Assembly: GCF_026343335.1 (NCBI RefSeq)
Contig: NZ_JAPELX010000001.1
Coordinates: 8,246,001-8,310,000 of the forward strand
Source of the DNA: Streptomyces sp. NBC_00078
GTDB lineage: Bacteria; Actinomycetota; Actinomycetes; Streptomycetales; Streptomycetaceae
Length of the DNA: 64,000 nucleotides
Direction of reading: 5' to 3'
Below, piece by piece: positions 34,171 through 42,369 of the stretch (positions are counted from its first letter, which is position 1; the number at the start of each line of letters is the position of its first letter). The notes beneath the pieces are model-generated. The model was given only the letters and a program-made list of their open reading frames with translations, made no database searches and had not been told where the DNA came from. Position numbers and translations under genes: made by a program.

Positions 34171-34416
34171 GGGCAAAGCCTCACATGAAGTAGGCGCCGG
34201 TGTCCGGCCGTTCACGCGGTTCGGCCCGCGGGCGCGCGGCGTCGTCTCGCCGCCGTGCCCCCCGGGCTGGTGCCACCGTGTCCGACGGTCCGCAACGCCG
34301 TCGATACCGTGCCCGCTGTGAATTCTTGAGGAACCCTGCGCAGGCCGAAGACCTGCTGCGCCGGACCGCCGGTCCGGTGGGTGGGTGTCCCGAGGGCACC
34401 GCGTGGAGCGGCCGGC

Positions 34417-35145
34417 TCACGACCCGAGCTGCGCCCGCAGCCACTGTTCCACTTCCCCCACGTGTGCGGCCGCCGCCGCTCGGGCGGCCTCCGGGTCGTG
34501 GGCCACCAGTGCACGGTGGATCGCCGCGTGTTCGCGGCGGGTTCGGGCGAAGGCGCCCTCCTCCTGGTAGCCGCGCCACACGCGGGCGCGGAAGGTGCGT
34601 GAGGACAGGCCCTCCAGGATGGCGGCCATGGTCTCGTTGCCCGCGGCCGTCGCGATCTCGCGGTGGAAGGCGAGGTCGTGGGCGAGGATCTTCTCGGGGT
34701 CGTCGGTGGCGTTCATCGCCGTGAGGTGCTTCTCGACCTCGGCCAGCTGGTCGGGCGTGATGCGGGCCGCCGCCAGCGCGGTCGCCGTCGACTCCAGGAT
34801 GCGGCGCACCTCCAGCAGCTCCACCAGACGCGTGCCCCGGGAGAGGTCGGCGACCACGCCGAAGGTCTCCAGCAGGTCGCCGGCCTCCAGCTGGGTGACG
34901 TAGATGCCGGAGCCGTGCCGAGCCTCCAGGACGCCGAGCACGGTGAGAGCGCGGATCGCCTCGCGCATCGAGCTGCGGGAGATGCCCAGCTGGACCGCGA
35001 GGTCGCGTTCGGTGGGAAGTCGCTGGCCGGGCTCGAGACGGCCCCCCGCGATCATGGCCTTGATCTGCTCGATGGCGCGGTGCGTCACCGTGCCCTTCGG
35101 CGGAGCGGGCCCGGTCACGGTCTCCCCGGCCAGGGTCTCGTCCAT
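34417..35145 (-). CDS. FadR-subfamily GntR regulator of the fucose operon
   Basis: The 242-aa protein has a winged helix (LEPGQRLPTERDLAVQLGIS, RSSMREAIRALTVLG) and a C-terminal FCD ligand domain (ELLEVRRILESTATALAAAR, HDLAFHREIATAAGN). GAAGGAG precedes ATG 35145. It is divergent from the fucose transporter and catabolic operon, with 180 bp between starts, and the gap contains the perfect palindrome GTGGTCGGACCAC. It is most simply the operon's repressor, relieved by L-fucose or a pathway intermediate (inference). Confidence 0.93.
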   Translation of the reverse strand: MDETLAGETVTGPAPPKGTVTHRAIEQIKAMIAGGRLEPGQRLPTERDLAVQLGISRSSMREAIRALTVLGVLEARHGSGIYVTQLEAGDLLETFGVVADLSRGTRLVELLEVRRILESTATALAAARITPDQLAEVEKHLTAMNATDDPEKILAHDLAFHREIATAAGNETMAAILEGLSSRTFRARVWRGYQEEGAFARTRREHAAIHRALVAHDPEAARAAAAAHVGEVEQWLRAQLGS

Positions 35146-35189
35146 GCCCACTCCTTCAGTCGCCGGTGCGCCGCAGTCTAACTGTGAAG

Positions 35190-35202
35190 GTGGTCGGACC
35201 AC
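35190..35202. promoter_or_regulatory. GntR/FadR operator GTGGTCGGACCAC
   Basis: A perfect 13-bp palindrome of the TGGTCnGACCA type bound by FCD-family regulators, in the divergent gap. A related site, TGGTCTGAT at 35255-35263, lies inside the operon promoter. Confidence 0.7.
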
Positions 35203-35240
35203 TATGGCTCGAAATCGCGAAAACTCGGCGTCGAGGGCTG

Positions 35241-35268
35241 TTGTTCGACGGAAGTGGTCTGATAAATA
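35241..35268 (+). promoter_or_regulatory. Candidate fucose operon promoter
   Basis: TTGTTC and TAAATA are separated by 16 bp, and the second operator copy (35255-35263) fills the spacer up to the -10 box, so regulator binding would block polymerase. The first ATG is 57 bp downstream. Confidence 0.45.
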
Positions 35269-35325
35269 TGCGGGCAACTGCTCGATCACCGTCAATCTCG
35301 ATCACGCTCGACGAGGAGCTGACAG

Positions 35326-36414
35326 ATGCCCGGCAGCACTGCGCGGAACAACGGACGACACGGCAGGCGACTCTCCTCGTGGGCGGTGCGCACGACGGCC
35401 ACGGCCGCCATGGCCGCCCTCGCGCTCACGGCATGCGGGAGTACGAACGACACCGGTTCCGGCAGCTCGGGAGGCGGCGGCACCGGCAAGGTCGGGGTGA
35501 TCCTGCCCCTGCTGACCTCGCCGTTCTGGCAGTCGTACAACGACTACGTGCCGAAGATGGCGAAGACGCAGGGCGTCGAGACACTCAAGACGGTCAACTC
35601 CAACAGTGACCCCTCCCAGCAGATCACCGACATCAACAACCAGCTCAACCAGGGCGTGAAGGGCCTGGTCGTGGCCCCGCTGGACAGCGCCGCCATCGAG
35701 GCCGGCCTCGACCAGGCCGATCGCAAGGGCGTGCCCGTGGTCGCCGTCGACGTGGCACCGGACAAGGGCAAGGTCGCCATGGTCGTACGCGCCGACAACG
35801 TTGCGTACGGCACGAAGGCCTGCGACTACCTCGGCGGGCACATCACCAGCGGCAAGGTCGTGCAGATCATGGGCGACCTTGCCTCGGTCAACGGCCGGGA
35901 CCGCTCCGAGGCCTTCCGCGCCTGCGTGAAGAAGAAGTACCCGGCGCTGAAGGTCCTGGAGATCCCCGCCAAGTGGGAGTCGGACACCGCGGCCTCCAAG
36001 CTCGACACGCTCCTCAACGCCAACCCCGACATCAAGGGCATCTACCTGCAGGCCGGCGGTGTCTACCTGGCGCCGACCCTGCAGACCCTGAAGTCGAAGG
36101 GGATGCTGAAGAAGACCGGCACCGCGGGCCACATCACCATCGTCTCCAACGACGGCATCCCGCAGGAGTTCGACGCGATCCGCAAGGGCCAGATCGACGC
36201 GACCGTCTCCCAGCCGGCCGACGCCTACGCCAAGTACGGCATGTACTACGTCAAGGCGGCGATGGAGGGGAAGACCTTCAAGCCGGGCCCGACCGACCAC
36301 GACTCGACGATCGTCAAGCTGCCCAACGGCATCCTCGAGGACCAGCTGCCCGCCCCGCTGGTCACGAAGGACAACGTCGACGACCCCAAGCTCTGGGGCA
36401 ACACGGTCAAATGA
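35326..36414 (+). CDS. Sugar ABC transporter substrate-binding lipoprotein
   Basis: The 362-aa lipoprotein has an Arg-rich start and lipobox LTAC (Cys37) followed by a Gly/Ser linker. The mature part is a periplasmic-binding-protein fold of the ribose/galactose class (VGVILPLLTSPFWQSYNDYV, VVAPLDSAAIEAGLDQADRKG). GAGGAG is upstream. It is the first gene of the operon and presumably binds L-fucose or a related 6-deoxy sugar, judging by the catabolic genes downstream. Its stop overlaps the ATPase start (ATGA). Confidence 0.93.
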   Translation: MPGSTARNNGRHGRRLSSWAVRTTATAAMAALALTACGSTNDTGSGSSGGGGTGKVGVILPLLTSPFWQSYNDYVPKMAKTQGVETLKTVNSNSDPSQQITDINNQLNQGVKGLVVAPLDSAAIEAGLDQADRKGVPVVAVDVAPDKGKVAMVVRADNVAYGTKACDYLGGHITSGKVVQIMGDLASVNGRDRSEAFRACVKKKYPALKVLEIPAKWESDTAASKLDTLLNANPDIKGIYLQAGGVYLAPTLQTLKSKGMLKKTGTAGHITIVSNDGIPQEFDAIRKGQIDATVSQPADAYAKYGMYYVKAAMEGKTFKPGPTDHDSTIVKLPNGILEDQLPAPLVTKDNVDDPKLWGNTVK

Positions 36415-37928
36415 GCCTCCAGGAAAGCCAGTTGGTGCCCCTTGTCGAGGCGCGGGGCATCGTCAGGCGCTACGGCCCCACCACCGCCCTCGCGGACGGC
36501 CGGCTCACCGTGCTGCCCGGCGAGTCCCACGCCCTCGTCGGCCGCAACGGCGCCGGCAAGTCGACCCTGGTCAACGTCCTCACCGGACTCCAGGCACCCG
36601 ACGAGGGCACGGTCCGCTTCGACGGCGAGCCCGCGCCCCCGCTCGCCGACCGGGACGCCTGGCGCCGCACGGTCGCCTGCGTCTACCAACACCCCACGGT
36701 CGTACCCGAGTTGACGGTCGCCGAGAACCTCTTCATCAACCGCCAGCCACAGCACCGCGGCTTCATCAGCTGGCGGCGGCTGAAGACCGAGGCGGCCCAG
36801 CTCCTCGACACCTGGGACGTGCGCGTCGACCCGGAGGCACGCACCGCCGACCTCAAGGTCGAGGACCGCCAGATGGTGGAGATCGCCCGGGCGCTCAGCT
36901 TCGGCGCCCGCTTCATCATCCTCGACGAGCCGACCGCCCAGCTCGACAACCGCGAGATCGAGCGGCTCTTCGACCGTATGCGCGCACTGCAGGACTCGGG
37001 CGTCACCTTCCTGTTCATCTCGCACCACCTCCAGGAGGTGTACGAGGTCTGCCAGACCGTCACCGTGCTGCGCGACGCCCGCTGGATCACCACCGCCCCC
37101 GTCGCCGACCTGCCCAGGGCGGCCCTGGTGGAGGCGATGGCGGGGGAGAGCCTGGAGGCGATCGCCGAACAGGCCGTGCAGGAACAGCTCGTCGACGACG
37201 ACGCACCCGTCCTGCTCGACGCCCGCGGGCTCACCTCGGACACATACGAGAACGTCGACCTGACCGTCCGGCGCGGCGAGGTCCTAGGGCTCGCCGGCTC
37301 CAGCGCCAGCGGCAAGACCGAGCTGGCGGAGGCCTTCGCGGGCCTGCGCACACCCACCGGCGGAAGCGCCCGACTCGACGGCGAACTGCTGCGGTTCGGG
37401 TCGGTGCAGGCCGCCCTGAAGGCCGGCATCGGCTGCGTCCCGCGCGACCGGCACCAGCAGGGCCTCGTCCGCGGGATGACCATCGGCGACAACACCACCA
37501 TGAGCGTCCTGGACCGGCTGGGCCGCTTCGGTTTCATCGGCACCGACCGCAAGCGGGGCTTCGCCACCGAGCTGATCGACCGGCTCGACATCCATGCCGA
37601 GGGCCCCGAGCAGCCGGTCTCCGACCTCTCGGGCGGCAACGCGCAGAAGGTCGTCATGGCCCGAGCCCTCGCCTCCGAGCCGCGGCTGCTCGTCCTGATC
37701 AACCCCACCGCCGGCGTCGACGTGAAGTCCAAGGAGTCCCTGCTCGCCCGCGTGGACACCGCCCGTGAGGACGGCACCGCGGTCCTGGTCGTCTCCGACG
37801 AACTCGACGACCTCAGGCGCTGCGACCGCGTCCTCGTTCTCTTCCACGGCCGCGTCGTCGCCGAGCACTCGGCAGGCTGGCGCGACCACGAGCTGATCGC
37901 CTCCATCGAAGGAGTGGACCATGGCTGA
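36411..37928 (+). CDS. Sugar ABC transporter double ATPase (RbsA-type)
   Basis: The 505-aa protein has two nucleotide-binding domains. The first has Walker A GRNGAGKST and Walker B FIILDEPTAQLDN, with a degenerate signature (LKVEDRQMVEIARAL). The second has a modified Walker A (SSASGKTEL), signature LSGGNAQKV and a Walker B in which DE is replaced (LVLINPTAGVDVKSK). This is a recurrent variant of CUT2 sugar ATPases, where one site is catalytic. ATG 36411 overlaps the binding-protein stop, and the end overlaps the permease start by 8 bp, so the three are co-translated. Confidence 0.94.
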   Translation: MSLQESQLVPLVEARGIVRRYGPTTALADGRLTVLPGESHALVGRNGAGKSTLVNVLTGLQAPDEGTVRFDGEPAPPLADRDAWRRTVACVYQHPTVVPELTVAENLFINRQPQHRGFISWRRLKTEAAQLLDTWDVRVDPEARTADLKVEDRQMVEIARALSFGARFIILDEPTAQLDNREIERLFDRMRALQDSGVTFLFISHHLQEVYEVCQTVTVLRDARWITTAPVADLPRAALVEAMAGESLEAIAEQAVQEQLVDDDAPVLLDARGLTSDTYENVDLTVRRGEVLGLAGSSASGKTELAEAFAGLRTPTGGSARLDGELLRFGSVQAALKAGIGCVPRDRHQQGLVRGMTIGDNTTMSVLDRLGRFGFIGTDRKRGFATELIDRLDIHAEGPEQPVSDLSGGNAQKVVMARALASEPRLLVLINPTAGVDVKSKESLLARVDTAREDGTAVLVVSDELDDLRRCDRVLVLFHGRVVAEHSAGWRDHELIASIEGVDHG

Positions 37929-38949
37929 CACCAAGGCGGCCGCGCCCCGCTCGCCGTCGAAAGCCCCAGCAGCGCGGTCGGCCAGGACGGTGCTGCTGCG
38001 CCGGGCCCGCGAACTGGCCCTCGTACCGGCCCTGTTGGTGCTCATGGTGCTCGGCGCTGTGGTCAACGACTCGTTCCTCACCGAGCGCAACCTGATCTCG
38101 ATCCTGGGCGCCTCCGCCGCGCTCGCCATGGTCGTCCTCGCCGAGTCCCTGGTGCTGATCACCGGCAAGTTCGACCTGTCCCTGGAGTCGGTCGTCGGCA
38201 TCGCGCCCGCCGTGGGCGCACTGCTCGTACTGCCCGCCGCGCAGTCCGGATGGGGCACCGAACTCCCGCCCTGGCTCGCCCTATTGGCGATCCTCGTGGT
38301 GGGCGGGGCCGTCGGCGCCTTCAACGGGGTCCTGGTCGTCAAGTTCAAGCTGAACGCGTTCATCGTGACCCTCGCGATGCTGATCGTCCTGCGCGGACTG
38401 CTGGTCGGCGCGACCAAGGGCAAGACGCTGTTCGGCATGCCCGACAGCTTCTACTCCCTGGCGACGAGCACCTTCCTGACCGTCCCGATGTCGGTGTGGC
38501 TCGCGGCGGTCGCCTTCGCCGTCGCCGGGCTCGTGCTGAAGTACCACCGCGTCGGACGCGCCCTGTACGCCATCGGCGGCAACGCGGACGCCGCCCGGGC
38601 GGCCGGTATCCGCGTCGAGCGCGTGATGCTCGGCGTGTTCGTCGTCGCGGGCGTCCTCGCCTCGGTCGGCGGGATCATGCAGACCGGGTACGTCGGCGCG
38701 ATCAGCGCCAACCAGGGCAACAACATGATCTTCACCGTGTTCGCGGCGGCGGTCATCGGCGGCATCAGCCTGGACGGCGGCAAGGGCACCATGTTCGGCG
38801 CCCTGACCGGCGTACTCCTGCTGGGTGTCGTACAGAACCTGCTCACCCTCGCCCAGGTGCCTTCCTTCTGGATCCAGGCCATCTACGGCGGAATCATCCT
38901 GGTCGCCCTCATGATCGCCCGTGTGACGACGGGCCGAGCACAGGACTGA
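37921..38949 (+). CDS. Sugar ABC transporter permease (RbsC-type)
   Basis: The 342-aa membrane protein has about eight to ten helices of the BPD_transp_2 family, with the conserved GKFDLSLESVVGIAPAVGAL region, the NAFIVTLAMLIVLRGLLVG helix and GRALYAIGGNADAARAAGI coupling loop. It forms the membrane channel for the upstream ATPase and binding protein. GAAGGAGTG precedes its ATG inside the ATPase gene. Confidence 0.94.
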   Translation: MADTKAAAPRSPSKAPAARSARTVLLRRARELALVPALLVLMVLGAVVNDSFLTERNLISILGASAALAMVVLAESLVLITGKFDLSLESVVGIAPAVGALLVLPAAQSGWGTELPPWLALLAILVVGGAVGAFNGVLVVKFKLNAFIVTLAMLIVLRGLLVGATKGKTLFGMPDSFYSLATSTFLTVPMSVWLAAVAFAVAGLVLKYHRVGRALYAIGGNADAARAAGIRVERVMLGVFVVAGVLASVGGIMQTGYVGAISANQGNNMIFTVFAAAVIGGISLDGGKGTMFGALTGVLLLGVVQNLLTLAQVPSFWIQAIYGGIILVALMIARVTTGRAQD

Positions 38950-38986
38950 CCCTCCGCCCGACCTGCCACCGACCGAAAGGCCCCCT

Positions 38987-40336
38987 GTGTCCCCGACACC
39001 CGACCCCTCCTGCCGCATCTCCGCGGTCGACACCTTCGACGTCCGTTTCCCGACCTCGCGCGAACTCGACGGCTCCGACGCGATGAATCCGGATCCCGAC
39101 TACTCGGCCGCGTACGTCGTGCTGCGTACCGATGCCGAGGAGGGACCCGAGGGGCACGGCTTCACCTTCACCATCGGGCGGGGCAACGAGGTCCAGGTCG
39201 CCGCGATCCACGCGCTGCGCCACCATGTGGTCGGACGGTCCGTCGACGAGGTGTGCGCCGACCCGGGGGCCCTCTACCGGGATCTCGTCGGCGACAGTCA
39301 GCTGCGCTGGCTCGGGCCCGAGAAGGGGGTGATACACATGGCGATCGGCGCGGTCGTCAACGCCGCGTGGGACCTGGCGGCCAAGCGGGCGGGCAAGCCG
39401 CTGTGGCGGCTGCTCGCCGAGGCCGACCCCGAGTGGCTGGTCGGGCAGATCGACTTCCGTTACCTCACGGACGCGCTCACGCCCCAGGAGGCGCTGGAGA
39501 TCCTGCGCCGGGGCAGGCCCGGCGCCGAGGAGCGCACGGCCCGACTGCTGGAGCGCGGATACCCCGGCTACACGACGTCGGCCGGCTGGCTCGGCTACAG
39601 CGACGAGAAGCTCACCCGGCTCGCCGCTCAGGCGATCGCTGACGGCTTCAGGCAGATCAAGCTCAAGGTCGGGGCGGACCTCGACGACGACATACGCCGC
39701 TGCCGGGTCGCCCGGTCCGTCGTCGGCCCGGACATCCGTGTCGCGATCGACGCCAACCAGCGCTGGGGCGTCGACGAGGCGGTCCGCTGGACCAGGGCGC
39801 TGGCCGAGTTCGACCCGTACTGGATCGAGGAGCCCACCAGCCCCGACGACGTCCTCGGCCATGCGGCGATCCGCAGGGCGGTCGCACCGGTCAAGGTCGC
39901 GACCGGCGAGCACGTGCAGAACCGGATCGTGTTCAAGCAGCTCCTGCAGGCCGGCGCCCTCGACGTCCTCCAGATCGACGCGGCCCGCGTCGGCGGCGTC
40001 AACGAGAACCTCGCGATCCTGCTGCTCGCGGCCAAGTTCGGCGTGCCGGTCTGCCCGCACGCGGGCGGCGTGGGCCTGTGCGAACTCGTCCAGCACCTGT
40101 CGATGTTCGACTACGTGGCGGTCTCCGGGACCACTCAGGACCGGGTGATCGAGTACGTCGACCATCTGCACGACCACTTCCTCGACCCCGTGGTGATCCG
40201 CGAGGGTCACTACACGGCACCCACCGCGCCGGGCTTCTCGGCCGCGATGCGCCCCGAGTCCATCGCGCGGTACACCTTCCCCGGCGGCACCTTCTGGGCC
40301 GCCGACCTCGACGAGAAGAACGGACAGGCAGCATGA
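38987..40336 (+). CDS. L-fuconate dehydratase
   Basis: The 449-aa enolase-superfamily enzyme converts L-fuconate to 2-keto-3-deoxy-L-fuconate. Motifs are the RFPTSRELDGSDAMNPDPDY start typical of fuconate dehydratases, base KxK in QIKLKVG, metal ligands in IDANQRWG, WIEEPTSP and ATGEHVQN, and the His of CPHAGGVGL. Length equals the family norm. GTG 38987 has GAAAGG 6 bp upstream. It follows the permease by 37 bp and overlaps the SDR gene by ATGA. It defines the operon as non-phosphorylative L-fucose catabolism. Confidence 0.94.
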   Translation: MSPTPDPSCRISAVDTFDVRFPTSRELDGSDAMNPDPDYSAAYVVLRTDAEEGPEGHGFTFTIGRGNEVQVAAIHALRHHVVGRSVDEVCADPGALYRDLVGDSQLRWLGPEKGVIHMAIGAVVNAAWDLAAKRAGKPLWRLLAEADPEWLVGQIDFRYLTDALTPQEALEILRRGRPGAEERTARLLERGYPGYTTSAGWLGYSDEKLTRLAAQAIADGFRQIKLKVGADLDDDIRRCRVARSVVGPDIRVAIDANQRWGVDEAVRWTRALAEFDPYWIEEPTSPDDVLGHAAIRRAVAPVKVATGEHVQNRIVFKQLLQAGALDVLQIDAARVGGVNENLAILLLAAKFGVPVCPHAGGVGLCELVQHLSMFDYVAVSGTTQDRVIEYVDHLHDHFLDPVVIREGHYTAPTAPGFSAAMRPESIARYTFPGGTFWAADLDEKNGQAA

Positions 40337-41088
40337 GCGACTTCGAGGGGCTCAAGGCCCTGGTCACGGGCGGAGCCTCGGGCATCGGACGGGCGACGGC
40401 CGAACTCCTCGCCGCCCGCGGCGCCCAGGTAGCCGTCCTCGACCTCGATCCCACCTCGGTCGACAAGCCGCTGCTCGCCTACCGGACCGACGTCACCGAC
40501 GACGCGTCGGTGCGCGAGGCGGTGGCAGCCGCCGCGGCCGAACTCGGCGGGCTGGACATCCTGGTGAACAACGCGGGCGTCGGAGCCCTGGGCACCGTCG
40601 AGGACAACGACGACGCCGAATGGCACCGCGTCCTCGACGTCAACGTCGTCGGCATGGTCCGCGTCAGCCGCGCCGCCCTGCCGCACCTGCGCCGCTCCGA
40701 GCACGCGGCCATCGTCAACACCTGCTCCATCGGGGCCACCGCGGGCCTGCCGCAGCGGGCGCTGTACTGCGCGACGAAGGGTGCCGTGTACTCGTTGACC
40801 CTCGCCATGGCCGCCGACCACGTCCGCGAGGGTATCCGCGTCAACTGCGTCAACCCCGGTACGGCGGACACCCCGTGGATCGGCCGGCTGCTCGACGCCG
40901 CCCCCGACCCCGCCGCCGAACGCGCCGCCCTGGAGGGCCGCCAGCCCACCGGCCGCCTCGTCAGCGCCGCCGAAGTCGCGGGCGCCATCGCCTACTTGGC
41001 GAGCCCGCTGTCCGGCGCCACCACCGGCACCTCCCTCGCCGTCGACGGCGGCATGCAGGGCCTGCGCCTGAGGCCGGTGGGCCAGTGA
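40333..41088 (+). CDS. SDR, likely 2-keto-3-deoxy-L-fuconate dehydrogenase
   Basis: The 251-aa classical SDR has TGGASGIGRATAELL, LVNNAGVG and catalytic YCATK. Its place directly after fuconate dehydratase, with an ATGA overlap, fits the NAD-dependent dehydrogenase acting on 2-keto-3-deoxy-L-fuconate. The same family includes L-fucose dehydrogenases, so it could instead catalyse the first step. The stop overlaps the AKR start as GTGA. Confidence 0.88.
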   Translation: MSDFEGLKALVTGGASGIGRATAELLAARGAQVAVLDLDPTSVDKPLLAYRTDVTDDASVREAVAAAAAELGGLDILVNNAGVGALGTVEDNDDAEWHRVLDVNVVGMVRVSRAALPHLRRSEHAAIVNTCSIGATAGLPQRALYCATKGAVYSLTLAMAADHVREGIRVNCVNPGTADTPWIGRLLDAAPDPAAERAALEGRQPTGRLVSAAEVAGAIAYLASPLSGATTGTSLAVDGGMQGLRLRPVGQ

Positions 41089-42071
41089 AGCGGCTCGGGG
41101 GCAGCGGCGTCGACGTCAGCGCGCTGGGCTTCGGCGCCGCCGGCATCGGCAACCTCTACGCGGAACTCAGCGACAAGCAGGCCCACCAGGCCATCGAGGC
41201 CGCCTGGGACGAGGGCATCCGGTACTTCGACACGGCCCCGCACTACGGCCTCGGCCTGTCCGAACGCCGCCTCGGCGCCGCCCTGCGCGCTCGCCCCCGT
41301 ACCGCCTACACGATCTCCACCAAGGTGGGCCGCCGCCTGGAGCCGTCCGACGCGGGCGGCGACGACCTCGCGGACGGCTTCGCCGTGCCCGCCACCCACC
41401 GCCGCGTGTGGGACTTCAGTGCCGACGGCGTACGCCGCAGCCTGGACGCCAGCCTGGAACGCCTCGGCCTGGACCGCGTCGACGTCGTCTACCTCCACGA
41501 CCCCGACGACCACGCCGAACAGGCCTTCAAGGAGGGCTATCCGGCGCTGGAGAAGCTGCGCGCGGAAGGCGTCGTGGGCGCGATCGGCGCCGGAATGAAC
41601 CAGGCCGAGATGCTCACCCGCTTCGTCCGGGACACCGACGTCGACGTGGTGCTGTGCGCCGGCCGCTACACGCTGCTCGACCAGCGGGCCCTTGCCGAAC
41701 TGCTGCCCGCAGCCCAAAAACGCGGCACCTCCGTGGTGATCGGCGGTGCCTTCAACTCCGGCCTGCTGGCCGACCCGCAGTCCGCGGCGACGTACGACTA
41801 CGCCGCGGCGCCCCCCGAGATACTGCAGCGCGCCCTGCATCTGCAATCCGTCGCCGAGCGCCACGGCACGCACCTGCGCGCCGCGGCCCTCGCCTTCTGC
41901 GCCGCCCATCCGGCGGTGGCCGGCGTCCTGGTCGGCGCCCGCACCCCGGTCGAGGTCCGCGACTGCGCCGAACAGTTCGCCGCACACGTACCCGCATCCT
42001 TCTGGCAGGAGCTCCGCGGCACCGGCCTCCTGCCCGCCGAAGCCCCCGTACCCGTCGAGGAACCGTCATGA
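41085..42071 (+). CDS. Aldo/keto reductase, L-fucose (D-threo-aldose) dehydrogenase type
   Basis: The 328-aa protein has the AKR barrel with FDTAPHYGLGLSERRLG (catalytic Asp and Tyr), TISTKVGRRL (Lys) and VVYLHDPDD (His). The sequence resembles D-threo-aldose 1-dehydrogenases, which oxidise L-fucose to the lactone. Start is GTG 41085 inside the SDR stop. The next gene should be the lactonase; only a damaged remnant is present, overlapping this stop by ATGA. Confidence 0.9.
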   Translation: MKRLGGSGVDVSALGFGAAGIGNLYAELSDKQAHQAIEAAWDEGIRYFDTAPHYGLGLSERRLGAALRARPRTAYTISTKVGRRLEPSDAGGDDLADGFAVPATHRRVWDFSADGVRRSLDASLERLGLDRVDVVYLHDPDDHAEQAFKEGYPALEKLRAEGVVGAIGAGMNQAEMLTRFVRDTDVDVVLCAGRYTLLDQRALAELLPAAQKRGTSVVIGGAFNSGLLADPQSAATYDYAAAPPEILQRALHLQSVAERHGTHLRAAALAFCAAHPAVAGVLVGARTPVEVRDCAEQFAAHVPASFWQELRGTGLLPAEAPVPVEEPS

Positions 42072-42343
42072 GAGCCGCCCTGCCCACCACGGTCCGCGCG
42101 GCCCGGATCGCCGCGGCGGACCCCGGCTCCTGGAGCGTGGACGACCTCCGCCCGTACACCGAGGCGGCCCTGGAGGCCCTCCGCCCGCACCTCTGATGTT
42201 CGGCTCGGACCCGGCCGGTGTGCACGGCGGCCGCGACGTACGGCGAAGTACTGTCCCCGACGCGGGAGTTGACGGGAGGTCTCGACGCAGGCGAACGCGC
42301 GGACCTCTTCGATGGTGCAGTGACCCGGGTGCACGGCCTCTGA
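42068..42343 (+). pseudogene. L-fuconolactonase (amidohydrolase) remnant
   Basis: The frame from ATG 42068 begins MRAALPTTVRAARIA and continues with GSWSVDDLRPYTEAALEALR, matching the C-terminal third of fuconolactonases. It then hits a stop at 42194. After a shift the expected LMFGSD follows; after another shift, VCTAAATYGEVL, then REL-TGGLDAGERADLFDGAVT and the stop at 42341. About 200 N-terminal residues with the metal-binding His-x-His are missing. At least one large deletion and two frameshifts make it non-functional. The ATGA junction with the AKR gene shows it was once the last operon member. Confidence 0.75.
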
Positions 42344-42369
42344 CGCCCGGCGGCGCCTCGCGCCGGACG

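Noticed and set aside
36411..37928. Damaged second ATPase domain in the fucose transporter ATPase (LINPTAG in place of LDEPT)
   Set aside because: This substitution recurs in this group of double ATPases, so it is not treated as loss of function.
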